Source of the DNA: a virus
Strand: one strand, 5' to 3'
IMG/VR virus record: IMGVR_UViG_3300021962_000139
Location: 1-54,163 of that record
DNA: 54,163 bases
Positions 19,749 to 27,972 of the stretch are shown here, in pieces; position 1 is the stretch's first letter, and each line of letters starts with the position of its first letter. The notes beneath the pieces were generated by a model. The model worked only from the letters and a program-made list of their open reading frames with translations. It was not told where the DNA came from and made no database searches. The translations under genes were made by a program, and so were the position numbers.

Positions 19749-20618
19749 CTAGTCTTTAATACCCCATTTATTCATGATATCAGCTATATCATTTGCCTTT
19801 TCTGCTTTTGCCTTTGCAACTACTTCTGGCTCATCTACTTCATCTGCTTCTGTTTGTAAGACAGCTTGCCTAGGTTGTTCCGTAGTTTCTTCTTTAGAAT
19901 CAGTTTGATATACAGTCATTTTAACTGCTGATTCTGCAGCCGGTGTTTTACCTTGTCTTTGTAGTAGCTCAATATCTTCAGGGTTAACAGCCGCAATAGG
20001 AGAAAACAATAACTTAGGTACTGATGATTTAGGATCAAATTGCATACGTGTTACTACACGACCAGCACTAACATTATTATTTGCTAACATTTGAATATAT
20101 GGTCTAAAGGGCCATTTACCATTTTCTTCTTTACCAAAAGCTGACGTAGCTGGTAGTACTAATTGCATAATATCACCTGATGGATCAGCAGGTAAAACTA
20201 CTGCTATTCTCCAAGATAATCTACATGCACTGCCTGTACCACCCATACCTGAACCTCTTACACTTTGTGGACATTCATTACATGATTTAGCCTGCGGTGA
20301 TTCTACTGCTGGATCAGGAGTATTGGAGTCACCAGACCAACATGATGGTGCTACTTTTTCACCTTCTCTATATGATGCTGCATAAAATGTTCTAGCGGCT
20401 GTGTGTGACATCTTAACTATAATTACATCCATAAAGTTATCTTCAATGGTTGCTACTTCTTTACCGTTCACAACTTTGTGAAAGTTTTTACCTCTGATTG
20501 AAATACGTTTACTACCACTACCAACGTTACCACCGGCAACGGCAAGAGTATCTTCGTCTAGTCCTGTTTGAACTACTGCAGGATTGTTTTGTAAAATGTT
20601 TGCTAATTCATTAGCCAT
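19749..20618 (-). CDS. probable single-stranded DNA-binding protein
   Basis: 289 residues. The central part has Cys at CWSGD, CNECPQ and CRLSW, which could form a zinc site as in T4 gp32-like SSBs. Beta-rich sequence (MDVIIVKMSHTAARTFYAAS, IAVVLPADPSGDIMQLVLPA) surrounds it. The C-terminus is acidic, low-complexity and ends in ADIMNKWGIKD, as expected of SSBs that recruit replication partners. It lies between the helicase and primase genes. The function is inferred from composition and context, not from a definite family signature. Confidence 0.5.
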   Translation of the reverse strand: MANELANILQNNPAVVQTGLDEDTLAVAGGNVGSGSKRISIRGKNFHKVVNGKEVATIEDNFMDVIIVKMSHTAARTFYAASYREGEKVAPSCWSGDSNTPDPAVESPQAKSCNECPQSVRGSGMGGTGSACRLSWRIAVVLPADPSGDIMQLVLPATSAFGKEENGKWPFRPYIQMLANNNVSAGRVVTRMQFDPKSSVPKLLFSPIAAVNPEDIELLQRQGKTPAAESAVKMTVYQTDSKEETTEQPRQAVLQTEADEVDEPEVVAKAKAEKANDIADIMNKWGIKD

Positions 20619-20629
20619 AATATAATCTC

Positions 20630-21025
20630 CTAAGTTTTACTTGGTTTACGTACAGTGATTTTAAATTCTCGCATACTACTAATGCCTGGAGGTAATCCTT
20701 CATCCTCGCGATTACTTAAAAACTCTTTAAAATTTGCTTGATGTATACGTTGTTGTAATAATTCAATAGCATCATTATCCATGACAAACTTTTTAAAATT
20801 ATCCCAATCTCCACACACAAAGCTTTCTCTTGTACTCTTAATGATAGTGCCTACTTCAGTTTTAATACTGTCAGCATTTATTTCATTACATGAGTTTAAG
20901 AGTATTTGTTCTAGTTGAGCAAGATCATTAGCTAATTCTCTATCTCTAGCCTCATGCTCCCTAGTTAATCTATCACGTTCATCTCTAATCTTAAGATAAG
21001 CCGTAACAATACTGTCTACTTTCAT
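20630..21025 (-). CDS. coiled-coil protein in replication operon
   Basis: 131 residues. The N-terminal half is a charged coiled coil (RDERDRLTREHEARDRELAN), followed by TEVGTIIKSTRESFVCGDWD and a C-terminal EDEGLPPGISSMREFKITVR. The pattern recalls small helical proteins next to SSB or recombination genes in podoviruses. I cannot name it. The start overlaps the helicase stop by four bases. Confidence 0.65.
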   Translation of the reverse strand: MKVDSIVTAYLKIRDERDRLTREHEARDRELANDLAQLEQILLNSCNEINADSIKTEVGTIIKSTRESFVCGDWDNFKKFVMDNDAIELLQQRIHQANFKEFLSNREDEGLPPGISSMREFKITVRKPSKT

Positions 21026-22587
21026 TCACTAATCTCCTCACGATATAAGTCAACTAACTTAGTATGCAAATCTACTTTGCCACGTAGCATTGCATACATC
21101 CTCTTTTCAACATCAGAACCTTGTAGGTGAACCACCGTCATCTTGTTCTTTTGCCCTACTCTGTCCATCCTAGCAATACATTGCAAATAAACTTCTACTG
21201 ACATAACTGGAGACCAAAACACAACTACGTTTGCTCTAGTCAACGTTACACCATGAGAAGCTGATTGAGGTTGTATTACTAAAACTCTTGGTTCATCTGA
21301 CGATTGAAATCTAGTAATTATGGAAGCTCTATCTGTTGCAGAAATGCCACCATGTATTAATTCATTTGTAATACCATTATCTGTTAGAAACTCAGATACA
21401 AAATTAATAGTATGTCTATAAGGTACAAACACTAATATCTTATGTTCAGTTTCTTCTACTGTTTCTAATAACGCACTTAATCTAGGTTTGATATCAAATC
21501 TAACTGTTTCTTTTGTATCTGTATAAACTGCACCACCTGATATTTGTAACAGTTTATTTAGCCCAGCAGCTGCGTTAACAGCTGTAATTTGTTCACCACC
21601 TGTTTCAATAAGCATTTGGTTCTTTAACTGTCTATAGTATTTATTTGCTTGTGGTGTTAATTCTACTTCTCTTGTTTGATACATTACATCAGGTAAGTCT
21701 AGACATTCATCTTTAGAGTATCTGATTGCTGGTTGTAATGCTTTAAATACATCATTCTTTGCCGAAGGTCTAGGTAACCATTTAAATCTAGCAACTTGAT
21801 ACATGACCCGATCCCTCCATGCATTTTTAAATTTAGGAACCCGATGAGCACATACTAATCTAGCTAATCCAAATGCATCTATCGGGGATTGAGATGCAGG
21901 AGTACCTGTCATCATCCATAGTTTTGTAGAAGGTTTAATTATTTTATTTAATACTTTCCATCTTGTAGTAGCTGTAGATTTATATGCATTACATTCATCA
22001 ACTACAATTAAATCAAATTCTTTTCGTTCAATTAAGTCTTTAATAATAGCAACACCATCATAATTAATAATAGTAAAATCATAATTACTGTCTATAATTT
22101 TTTCTCTTTTGTCTCTTGTTCCATGACATACAATGGAAGTTCTATGCATACATGTATTAAATACATCAGCTTGCCATGCAGAATACATAATAGATAATGG
22201 GCATATTATTAATACTTTTTTAATTTTACCTTGTTTCATTAAGTAATCAGCCGCCCACAAAACAGACGAAGTTTTACCTGTACCTGCTTCATTGAAACAA
22301 AAAGCTTTTTGATTTATAGATAAGAATTCAGCAGTAACACGCTGGTGGTCAAAGGGTTTATATAAACCGGGCCAATCATAATCTCTTGTGATAGGTGAAG
22401 GTAAGTTTTTATTAAATTTTAAAAGCTGGTTAAGTCTAGTCATCTCATCTAGACCCCAGTAAATAGCTACTTCATATATGTCATTGTCTTTTTTAATCAA
22501 CTCACTTCGTTGAATATCATTTAAAACAATGTTTGCTGATTTTTCTTTTAATTTAATAGAAACTATTTTGTCATCAATTAATCTCAT
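21022..22587 (-). CDS. SNF2/DEAD-like DNA helicase
   Basis: 521 residues, superfamily 2. Motifs in order: KPFDHQRVTAEF (Q-like motif), Walker A NEAGTGKTSS at about residues 99-108, VLIICPLSIMYSAWQADV (Ia), Walker B VVDECN at 195-200, TGTPASQSP (III), KILVFVPYRH (IV), VLVIQPQSASHGVTLTRANV (V) and QCIARMDRVGQKN (VI). The last motif is of the SNF2 type. DECN replaces the usual DEAH. A consensus-like sigma-70 promoter lies just upstream, so this is the first gene of the replication operon 16397-22587. Confidence 0.9.
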   Translation of the reverse strand: MRLIDDKIVSIKLKEKSANIVLNDIQRSELIKKDNDIYEVAIYWGLDEMTRLNQLLKFNKNLPSPITRDYDWPGLYKPFDHQRVTAEFLSINQKAFCFNEAGTGKTSSVLWAADYLMKQGKIKKVLIICPLSIMYSAWQADVFNTCMHRTSIVCHGTRDKREKIIDSNYDFTIINYDGVAIIKDLIERKEFDLIVVDECNAYKSTATTRWKVLNKIIKPSTKLWMMTGTPASQSPIDAFGLARLVCAHRVPKFKNAWRDRVMYQVARFKWLPRPSAKNDVFKALQPAIRYSKDECLDLPDVMYQTREVELTPQANKYYRQLKNQMLIETGGEQITAVNAAAGLNKLLQISGGAVYTDTKETVRFDIKPRLSALLETVEETEHKILVFVPYRHTINFVSEFLTDNGITNELIHGGISATDRASIITRFQSSDEPRVLVIQPQSASHGVTLTRANVVVFWSPVMSVEVYLQCIARMDRVGQKNKMTVVHLQGSDVEKRMYAMLRGKVDLHTKLVDLYREEISE

Positions 22588-22616
22588 ACTTTGTATACCA
22601 ATAACATAACATTACT

Positions 22617-22644
22617 AGTATAACTTGTCTTAAAAGAAAGTCAA
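22617..22644 (-). promoter_or_regulatory. sigma-70 promoter for the replication operon
   Basis: On the minus strand TTGACT (22639-22644) and TATACT (22617-22622) are separated by 16 bases. Transcription should start near 22610, about 20 bases before the helicase ATG. The 67-base gap 22588-22654 holds no gene. Confidence 0.65.
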
Positions 22645-22654
22645 GCTTTATTTA

Positions 22655-22969
22655 CTATTTATTTTTAGATTCTTTTTTACTTATTTCAGAAACCAGTTTT
22701 CCTGATGAGTTTCTTTTGAATGAACGGTTTTTAGATTTAGACTGAATAGTCATACCGTTTTTATTTGATCCACCTTTAGATAATGCTTTACGATGAGCAA
22801 TATCTTTTCCTTCTCTCATATCAGCTTTACCATTACCATTTAAGTCTTTACCTTTTGCATCAACTTTACGACGAGCACGTTGACGTTCCATTCGATTAGA
22901 ATGTTCGCCTCTTGCTTTTTGTTGTTCGTATTCTTTTTTATAAGGTCTTTTCTTATTTACATATGGCAT
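22655..22969 (-). CDS. small basic HNH-like protein
   Basis: 104 residues, strongly basic. After a Lys/Arg-rich N-terminus it carries DLNGNGKADMREGKDIAHRK and then ALSKGGSNKNGMTIQSKSKN. The H-x3-LSKGG-x2-NGM arrangement resembles the beta-beta-alpha metal finger of HNH nucleases. A complete catalytic triad is not certain. Very similar small proteins sit near DNA-processing genes in marine podoviruses. It overlaps the next upstream gene by 17 bases. Confidence 0.55.
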   Translation of the reverse strand: MPYVNKKRPYKKEYEQQKARGEHSNRMERQRARRKVDAKGKDLNGNGKADMREGKDIAHRKALSKGGSNKNGMTIQSKSKNRSFKRNSSGKLVSEISKKESKNK

Positions 22970-23390
22970 GATATGATACCCTCTTACACCAAGTTACAAA
23001 TTCTTCTACACTCAGGTCACCTCTAAAGTTATTGATTGCCCTACAGACTAACTGAATATTATCATAATTATACTCTTTTCCTGCATTAATTCTATCTATA
23101 CTTGCATTAGTTAATATGATAGTACCACGTTTATGTACACAGGTTAACTCAACTCCTGACAAAGCACACTTATAGTCTTGTTCTGCTATCTTGCCTATTA
23201 ATTGAGCAACGGTTAGATTTGACTCTTTTTTAGACAGTAAGTGTTTAAAATATCTTTCCCAATCATTGTTCTCTCTTTCATATCTAGCATTGACCCTATA
23301 AATAGAATTACATTCGGGAGAACAATTAAGATATTTTGGGTGGTAAGTTTCAAACTTTGTATTACATGTAACACAGTTTCTTTTAAACAT
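22953..23390 (-). CDS. HNH endonuclease family protein with zinc-ribbon N-terminus
   Basis: 145 residues. The N-terminus has CVTCNTKFETYHPKYLNC and CNSIY, a treble-clef zinc site. The second half has CALSGVELT, then ASIDRINAGKEYNYDNIQLV and CRAINNFRGDLSVEEFVTWC. This D-R-I-N ... Y-x2-N-I-Q-L-V pattern is the finger of a phage HNH subfamily. It may be a free-standing homing-type nuclease or a DNA-processing enzyme. It overlaps neighbours by 1 and 17 bases, which argues for a stable operon member rather than a fresh insertion. Confidence 0.75.
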   Translation of the reverse strand: MFKRNCVTCNTKFETYHPKYLNCSPECNSIYRVNARYERENNDWERYFKHLLSKKESNLTVAQLIGKIAEQDYKCALSGVELTCVHKRGTIILTNASIDRINAGKEYNYDNIQLVCRAINNFRGDLSVEEFVTWCKRVSYHAICK

Positions 23391-23965
23391 TATTTATTCC
23401 AAGTAGCTTCATACTCAGTAGATAATTTTGTTTTAGGTATTTTTTTAGCGTATATTAATTTAGGTATAGTCTCAACTCGTTCAGATTTCTGTGTCATTCC
23501 TTTTGGATGAGCTTTTGTACTTCCTGCAGTTTTACCTAAACAAACCCAATTATCTGCTTTATATAAAGTTCCTTTTCTATAATCTGTTTCTATTACAAAT
23601 GTTTCAAATCCGTGTGGAATTACGTTATATCTTTCCAACCAATCTTGAGCACATCTTTTTCTCCACATTGCTAAAACTCTAGTCGCTAAATTTGGAACGT
23701 GTACTTCTAATCTAAAAACAGTATTATTAATAATAGAAGGCAGTCCTTTTCTTTTATTCTCTTTTGTTAATCCAAAAAAATCATCTCTAGCTTTTACTGC
23801 CCATACTGAACTTGCACCACTAATAATACCAACAATATTATTATCTAATTTTATTTTATAATGCATTTGCTGTCCATGAGTTCCTTTATTAGGGATATAA
23901 TGTCTGTTTCTTATTTCTTGATATATAGAATCTGTGCGTTTACATTTAATTAATTCTAAATTCAA
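23390..23965 (-). CDS. DUF4338 / Mom-like protein
   Basis: 191 residues. The pattern fits the DUF4338 family (also the family of DruA in the Druantia defence system) and resembles Mom-type GNAT-fold proteins: YIPNKGTHGQQMHYKI, IISGASSVWAVKARDDFFGL, INNTVFRLEVHVPNLATRVL, HGFETFVIETDYRKGTLYKA, then DNWVCLGKTAG. Phage Mu Mom modifies adenine to escape restriction; DruA belongs to a defence island. Which activity this protein has cannot be told from sequence. Neighbours are an HNH protein and a RecB-like nuclease, so DNA modification or DNA processing is plausible. Confidence 0.7.
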   Translation of the reverse strand: MNLELIKCKRTDSIYQEIRNRHYIPNKGTHGQQMHYKIKLDNNIVGIISGASSVWAVKARDDFFGLTKENKRKGLPSIINNTVFRLEVHVPNLATRVLAMWRKRCAQDWLERYNVIPHGFETFVIETDYRKGTLYKADNWVCLGKTAGSTKAHPKGMTQKSERVETIPKLIYAKKIPKTKLSTEYEATWNK

Positions 23966-23968
23966 AAC

Positions 23969-24625
23969 TTAACCCCGATTAAACTCACAACTCTTTACTG
24001 GGCACCACTTACATAAGGGAGTAGGGTTAGCTTGCCAAACATCAGTTTCATAAGATACTTCTAATCTTTTTAAAGGTTGTTCAAACATATCCCAAGATTT
24101 ACTCATATCTTTTCTAAGATATTCTTCAGTGATAAAACTATTATGCATTATAAATAACAATCCTGCTTTTACTTTTTGTACATCAGGAAAATGAGTAAAC
24201 ACCATTAAAGACATTAATCTTAATTGTTTAGGGTCAGGGTATTTATTACTTCCTGTTTTGTAATCAATTATAAATGCATAAGGTCCATCAATTATTATTA
24301 AATCAGCTATACCTCTAACCCATCTATCAGAACTATCAAATTCACAAGGTCCTTTATCAAATGTAAGAGCCATTTCATATTCACAATATTTTTCACCGGG
24401 TATATTAATTAATGCATCAATTACTGATTTAAAACGTTGATAGTTTTTTGCCAACTCTATACCATCTCTTACATATTCTTCTAAAGCTTTATGTACTTCT
24501 TTACCATATATGGTGGCTTCTGTTTCTTTTGATTGATAATCTTTTAAAACTCTTAGGTGATGATATTGCTTAGGACAATTTTGATATTGTTTAAGTGATG
24601 AATAACTCCAAGTAAAATTAGCCAT
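23969..24625 (-). CDS. PD-(D/E)XK nuclease, RecB/Cas4-like
   Basis: 218 residues. FTWSYSSLKQYQNCPKQYHH at the N-terminus supplies Cys17. GKEVHKALEEYV is the conserved early helix with His. VRGIADLIII and FIIDYKTGS give the D ... D-x-K catalytic core. The C-terminus CKWCPVKSC completes a four-Cys set for an iron-sulphur cluster, as in AddB/Cas4-type exonucleases. Likely role: a phage recombination or end-processing exonuclease. It is coupled to genes on both sides. Confidence 0.88.
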   Translation of the reverse strand: MANFTWSYSSLKQYQNCPKQYHHLRVLKDYQSKETEATIYGKEVHKALEEYVRDGIELAKNYQRFKSVIDALINIPGEKYCEYEMALTFDKGPCEFDSSDRWVRGIADLIIIDGPYAFIIDYKTGSNKYPDPKQLRLMSLMVFTHFPDVQKVKAGLLFIMHNSFITEEYLRKDMSKSWDMFEQPLKRLEVSYETDVWQANPTPLCKWCPVKSCEFNRG

Positions 24626-24846
24626 TATTTAGTTATCTCCACTTTTGATTCGGTTTCAATCCATACGTGTGCACCGCAGGACAAAGGTTTGTTAGGACTA
24701 TATACCACTTTAGAGTCCCCATGTATCTTTACTTCTTTAGCATAGGTATTTGATTTATATGTTTTAACTGTTAGCACAGGGTCTTCTACTTCGTTTTTTC
24801 GATTAGACTTTATGACATGCTGATTAACATGAATAATTGTCTTCAT
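24625..24846 (-). CDS. small protein of unknown function
   Basis: 73 residues starting MKTIIHVNQHVIKSNRKNEV. It is beta-rich (VLTVKTYKSNTYAKEVKIHG) and contains CGAHVWIETESKVEI near the C-terminus. Stop and start overlap those of its neighbours. Proteins like it are common beside RecB-like nucleases of aquatic phages; no function is known to me. Confidence 0.7.
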   Translation of the reverse strand: MKTIIHVNQHVIKSNRKNEVEDPVLTVKTYKSNTYAKEVKIHGDSKVVYSPNKPLSCGAHVWIETESKVEITK

Positions 24847-24992
24847 CGTCCTTGCCCACGATATTTTTTATAGGATGCTTTTTTATTCTTATTCATTGTT
24901 TGCATCTTAACTCGACGACCACCTTGCGATGTTCGTTTGTGCACGGGCGCGTGTGTTTTTATTCCTGATACTGATTGTTTTACTTTTGCCAT
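24843..24992 (-). CDS. small very basic protein (49 residues)
   Basis: The ORF encodes MAKVKQSVSGIKTHAPVHKR and then TSQGGRRVKMQTMNKNKKAS, ending YKKYRGQGR. It ends in an ATGA overlap with the next gene. The Lys/Arg-rich composition and the MNKNKK-x-SYKKYRGQGR tail recall small basic proteins of T7-like marine phages. It may bind nucleic acid. The overlap and the conserved-looking tail make it a real gene despite its length. Confidence 0.7.
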   Translation of the reverse strand: MAKVKQSVSGIKTHAPVHKRTSQGGRRVKMQTMNKNKKASYKKYRGQGR

Positions 24993-25039
24993 TTTTTCTT
25001 AGTTCCGTTTCTATTAAAGTAGTTATCATCAAATCTCAT
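24980..25039 (-). CDS. possible 19-residue microprotein
   Basis: A 19-codon ORF encodes MRFDDNYFNRNGTKKKWQK. On the minus strand AAGG lies seven bases before the ATG, an ideal Shine-Dalgarno spacing, and the ORF fills the gap between the oxygenase-like gene and the basic 49-residue gene, overlapping the latter by 13 bases. No family is recognised. Confidence 0.4.
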   Translation of the reverse strand: MRFDDNYFNRNGTKKKWQK

Positions 25040-25060
25040 TTCTTTTCCTTTTCTTTTGGT

Positions 25061-25702
25061 TTACCAAAACACTTCCATTCTATTGTTACGTCGTATTAAA
25101 TGTCCTTGCATTGTGATTCTAAATTCATCAGGCACGTGTTCTTTAAATCCTGCTATTCTGTGTAATGTTCTACCATCATGCCATATCATTACTTTTTCTT
25201 TGTATGGTAAATAATAATGTCCTTTATCAATAGTATAGTCAATCCCTGCTCCTGATTTTGGTATCAGTATAGGGATAGTAAAAGTGCTTGCATCTACATC
25301 AGGAAGTCCTAAAGTCATGTGTGGATAATCTTGATGCCAATTACCTGCAATGGTTAAAAACTTTTCATGTGAAGGAAATATATGAAAACCTGGATAGCAT
25401 AAATCTTCAGCTAAAACAACATCTTCATTAAGTTCGTCTTGCAACGTTTGAAGGATTGTTTTATATAGACCTACAAAGTTATCATATAATAAAGCATTCA
25501 TTGCTTTTTGTCCTTCTTTATATTGAGCTGTTTGACCATCTAGATAAGCACTTCGACCTAATGTAAAAAATGGAAAGTCTTTTGATCTTGATACCCATTG
25601 ATCAGCTAACATAAATAATCTTCGTAAAACATTTGTTTTATCAAAAGCTAAAATGTGTTCACTACCGAAAGATTTATTAACAATCTCCATAGTTATCTGC
25701 AT
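25061..25702 (-). CDS. 2-oxoglutarate/Fe(II) oxygenase-like protein
   Basis: 213 residues from the ATG at 25702, chosen because GAGG lies about six bases before it; an ATG at 25714 is also in frame. A double-stranded beta-helix oxygenase is suggested by NWHQDYPH (His123-x-Asp125), distal IWHDGRTLHRIAGF (His181) and FRITMQGHLI (Arg195 as 2-oxoglutarate ligand). Phage enzymes of this class hydroxylate bases, nucleotides or proteins. The gene overlaps the polymerase stop. A carbamoyltransferase and a Mom-like protein elsewhere in the window raise the possibility of base modification, which is inference. Confidence 0.6.
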   Translation of the reverse strand: MQITMEIVNKSFGSEHILAFDKTNVLRRLFMLADQWVSRSKDFPFFTLGRSAYLDGQTAQYKEGQKAMNALLYDNFVGLYKTILQTLQDELNEDVVLAEDLCYPGFHIFPSHEKFLTIAGNWHQDYPHMTLGLPDVDASTFTIPILIPKSGAGIDYTIDKGHYYLPYKEKVMIWHDGRTLHRIAGFKEHVPDEFRITMQGHLIRRNNRMEVFW

Positions 25703-27542
25703 ATCCTCCCTCACATGATATTGGTAAGTCCTTACCCCATTCAGGCGGTTTTGACATTTCTTCCATTACAAAATTTAAGGCTTGTTCTGCTTCATGCTTG
25801 GCTGCGACGATAACAACTGCATCATGCACCGTTAGTACAGGCTTATACTTATCTGCTATTTTAATCATTTGTTCACCTATGACAATTCTAGCTAACGCTT
25901 GTACTACATTCTCTACTACTGAACCACCCCATATACTATTGACTCCGTACCTAGATTTATATACATACTTACCTTGTGCTTCTGATGTATCCCATCGTAA
26001 TTCAGGATAGTAAATATATAATCCATTAGGTAATCTTAATCCTTCTTCAGTAACAGCTATGCATTTATGTTTATCTAAATAATATTCTTCCCTATTATTC
26101 CAATTTGCAATAGCTTCTAATGCTTTATCACATTCTTTCCATAAGTCTATCACTTTATAATTAATATCACGATACATTTTTACTAAGTTTTGACACTCAA
26201 AATCTGATAAGTCAGCACCGGGTGGTGATGTAGATAATGTGTGTTGTAGCTTTTGCCACCCTGTACCATAGCCTAATCCTAAAACACAAGTTTTACCAAT
26301 GAATCGTTCTTTAGGTGTATCTTTGGAAACTTCTTTGTTGAATACTTTTGATGAAAATACTGAATAAACGTCGTCTCCTTTTCTAAATTGTTCAACTACA
26401 TCCTCTTGCCCAGCTAGCCATACAAGTATCCTAGCTTCAATCTGTGAAGAGTCTACGTTCATAATCACATGCCCTTCAGGTGGAACAATAGCTTGTTTAA
26501 GGGCTTTCTTTTTTGCGTCACGGCTTGGTAAGTTTTGAAAGTTAACCTTATCTAGTCCTGCCCATCTACCTGTGTGGGCACCATAGTATTTAAGTGGAAT
26601 AGGTAACTTATAATTATTTCTTCCCGCAATATCTATGAATCTTTCTATTCTTGATTCTTCCATTGTAGATTTTGTACCTAATCTGACCGAGCACAATTCT
26701 TGTATAAAAGAATCTTCATGTTCAGTCAACTCAATAAATCCTACATCATTTTTGGCTAGTGCATACGTTTCTTTACCTGTGGTTGGACTAATTTTTGTTG
26801 GTACATCTATACCAAGTTCCATTAATAATTCAGCAAACTGTTTATTACTTGCTAATTTTTTACGCACACATTCTTCATCTTCACATTCAAGTCTATGCAT
26901 CAATCCTAAAAGTAGTTTTGACTTTTCTTCTTTGACTTCCTCGAGCCGAGTTATTAAAATCCCATCATCTATTTCTAGGGTGGGTTCTGTATACATTTTT
27001 AAGGTAATGTCTATCAGTTTTAATTCTTTTATAGGAAAGTCTTGAGACAAAGTAATGAATAGTTTATGTGTAAGTTCTACATCGTTCTTACAATATTCAC
27101 CATATTGATGTAGCTCGTGGTCAGCAAAATCTTCTAGCCTTTTACCTTTTGCGTCTAATACTTCTGTACCTTTTACACCTAAATTATATCGTTCAGCAAG
27201 GGCTTTTAATGATCCCCCTGCATTGACACCATGTATAGCCCTAGCCATTGACAGGGTATCCAAGTATACGAATGGGTGTAGGTCAAATATCCAACTAAGA
27301 ATAGCTCCATCAAACAAAGTATTATGACAGAGTAACATTGAGTCTTTCCAGTTTATTTTACTAAGTTCTTCTTGTAACTCTTCGTGTGATCCTGTATACC
27401 ATTTAGTAGAGCCGTTGTTTATTTTTATTGCGTAGCCTATGACTTGGAATTGTTCTGATCTAATATATTCTTCAGTGGTTAATTTATTTAGTCCGTATCC
27501 CGTATCATAAAATGTCTCGAAGTCGAGCGTTACTATTTGCAT
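25677..27542 (-). CDS. polA: family A DNA polymerase with 3'-5' exonuclease
   Basis: 621 residues. The N-terminal DEDD exonuclease has Asp7-x-Glu9 (LDFETF), NTLFD (74-78) and YCKND (150-154). The polymerase has motif A VDSSQIEAR with Asp364, motif B R413-x3-K417-x3-L421-x3-Y425-G426, and motif C VHDAV with Asp574. There is no 5'-3' exonuclease, as usual for phages. The residue equivalent to E. coli Phe762 is Leu421; in surveys of viral PolA this Leu variant has been linked to slower or temperate-like replication. This is the main replicative polymerase of the phage. Confidence 0.95.
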   Translation of the reverse strand: MQIVTLDFETFYDTGYGLNKLTTEEYIRSEQFQVIGYAIKINNGSTKWYTGSHEELQEELSKINWKDSMLLCHNTLFDGAILSWIFDLHPFVYLDTLSMARAIHGVNAGGSLKALAERYNLGVKGTEVLDAKGKRLEDFADHELHQYGEYCKNDVELTHKLFITLSQDFPIKELKLIDITLKMYTEPTLEIDDGILITRLEEVKEEKSKLLLGLMHRLECEDEECVRKKLASNKQFAELLMELGIDVPTKISPTTGKETYALAKNDVGFIELTEHEDSFIQELCSVRLGTKSTMEESRIERFIDIAGRNNYKLPIPLKYYGAHTGRWAGLDKVNFQNLPSRDAKKKALKQAIVPPEGHVIMNVDSSQIEARILVWLAGQEDVVEQFRKGDDVYSVFSSKVFNKEVSKDTPKERFIGKTCVLGLGYGTGWQKLQHTLSTSPPGADLSDFECQNLVKMYRDINYKVIDLWKECDKALEAIANWNNREEYYLDKHKCIAVTEEGLRLPNGLYIYYPELRWDTSEAQGKYVYKSRYGVNSIWGGSVVENVVQALARIVIGEQMIKIADKYKPVLTVHDAVVIVAAKHEAEQALNFVMEEMSKPPEWGKDLPISCEGGYADNYGDC

Positions 27543-27724
27543 CAGTGAGAGTTCTTTCCGTATTTTACATAATCAGATATAGTGGAAAGTATTCTTTCTG
27601 TTTCTTCTCGGCTCCACTTTCCTACGGGAAATCCAATCATATCTTCCTCTATTGAAATATCTGATTCTAAACCTAGTTTATTTACTATTTCTGTAAATAA
27701 TTTTATAAATTCATCTTCTGTCAT
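27542..27724 (-). CDS. small acidic protein, unknown
   Basis: 60 residues from the ATG at 27724; a longer frame reaches 27778 but that part overlaps a better gene. The sequence MTEDEFIKLFTEIVNKLGLE, then SDISIEEDMIGFPVGKW and a helical C-terminus suggests a compact helical protein. Its stop overlaps the start of the DNA polymerase gene by one base, so the two are coupled. No family is recognised. Confidence 0.6.
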   Translation of the reverse strand: MTEDEFIKLFTEIVNKLGLESDISIEEDMIGFPVGKWSREETERILSTISDYVKYGKNSH

Positions 27725-27857
27725 TTTTGTTTTCTTTCTCTGCTTTGCAGTATCCATGTGCATCCATTGTAAATCCACACCACCACTTCTTTTTATCGTA
27801 GTACTTAGCGGGGTTAGAACATTTGTTACATTTATTTCCTTGAGTTTTTAATGGCAT
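27711..27857 (-). CDS. 48-residue Cys-rich protein
   Basis: The ORF encodes MPLKTQGNKCNKCSNPAKYY, then DKKKWWCGFTMDAHGYCKAE and KENKNDRR. C-x2-C, WWC and YC make a four-Cys zinc-binding arrangement. The frame overlaps genes on both sides by a few codons, as is usual in this operon. The coding pattern (KWWCGFTMDAHGYC) is much more protein-like than the overlapping frames. Function unknown; RNA, DNA or protein binding is possible. Confidence 0.65.
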   Translation of the reverse strand: MPLKTQGNKCNKCSNPAKYYDKKKWWCGFTMDAHGYCKAEKENKNDRR

Positions 27858-27972
27858 GTGCTTCTCTTAATGTTCTTGGTGTTAATTGAATAGCGTTACA
27901 TGGTTGAAAAAAACGATATCCTTGTTTAAGATTTTTTTGCCAAATCTCCATTGTTTTTTTGCTGACGTTCAT
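27832..27972 (-). CDS. 46-residue protein, unknown
   Basis: The start at 27972 is chosen because AGGAG lies five bases upstream; an in-frame ATG at 28023 would overlap the DUF1289 gene further. The product begins MNVSKKTMEIWQKNLKQGYR and continues FFQPCNAIQLTPRTLREAHA. It is basic with one Cys. No family is recognised. Confidence 0.55.
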   Translation of the reverse strand: MNVSKKTMEIWQKNLKQGYRFFQPCNAIQLTPRTLREAHAIKNSRK

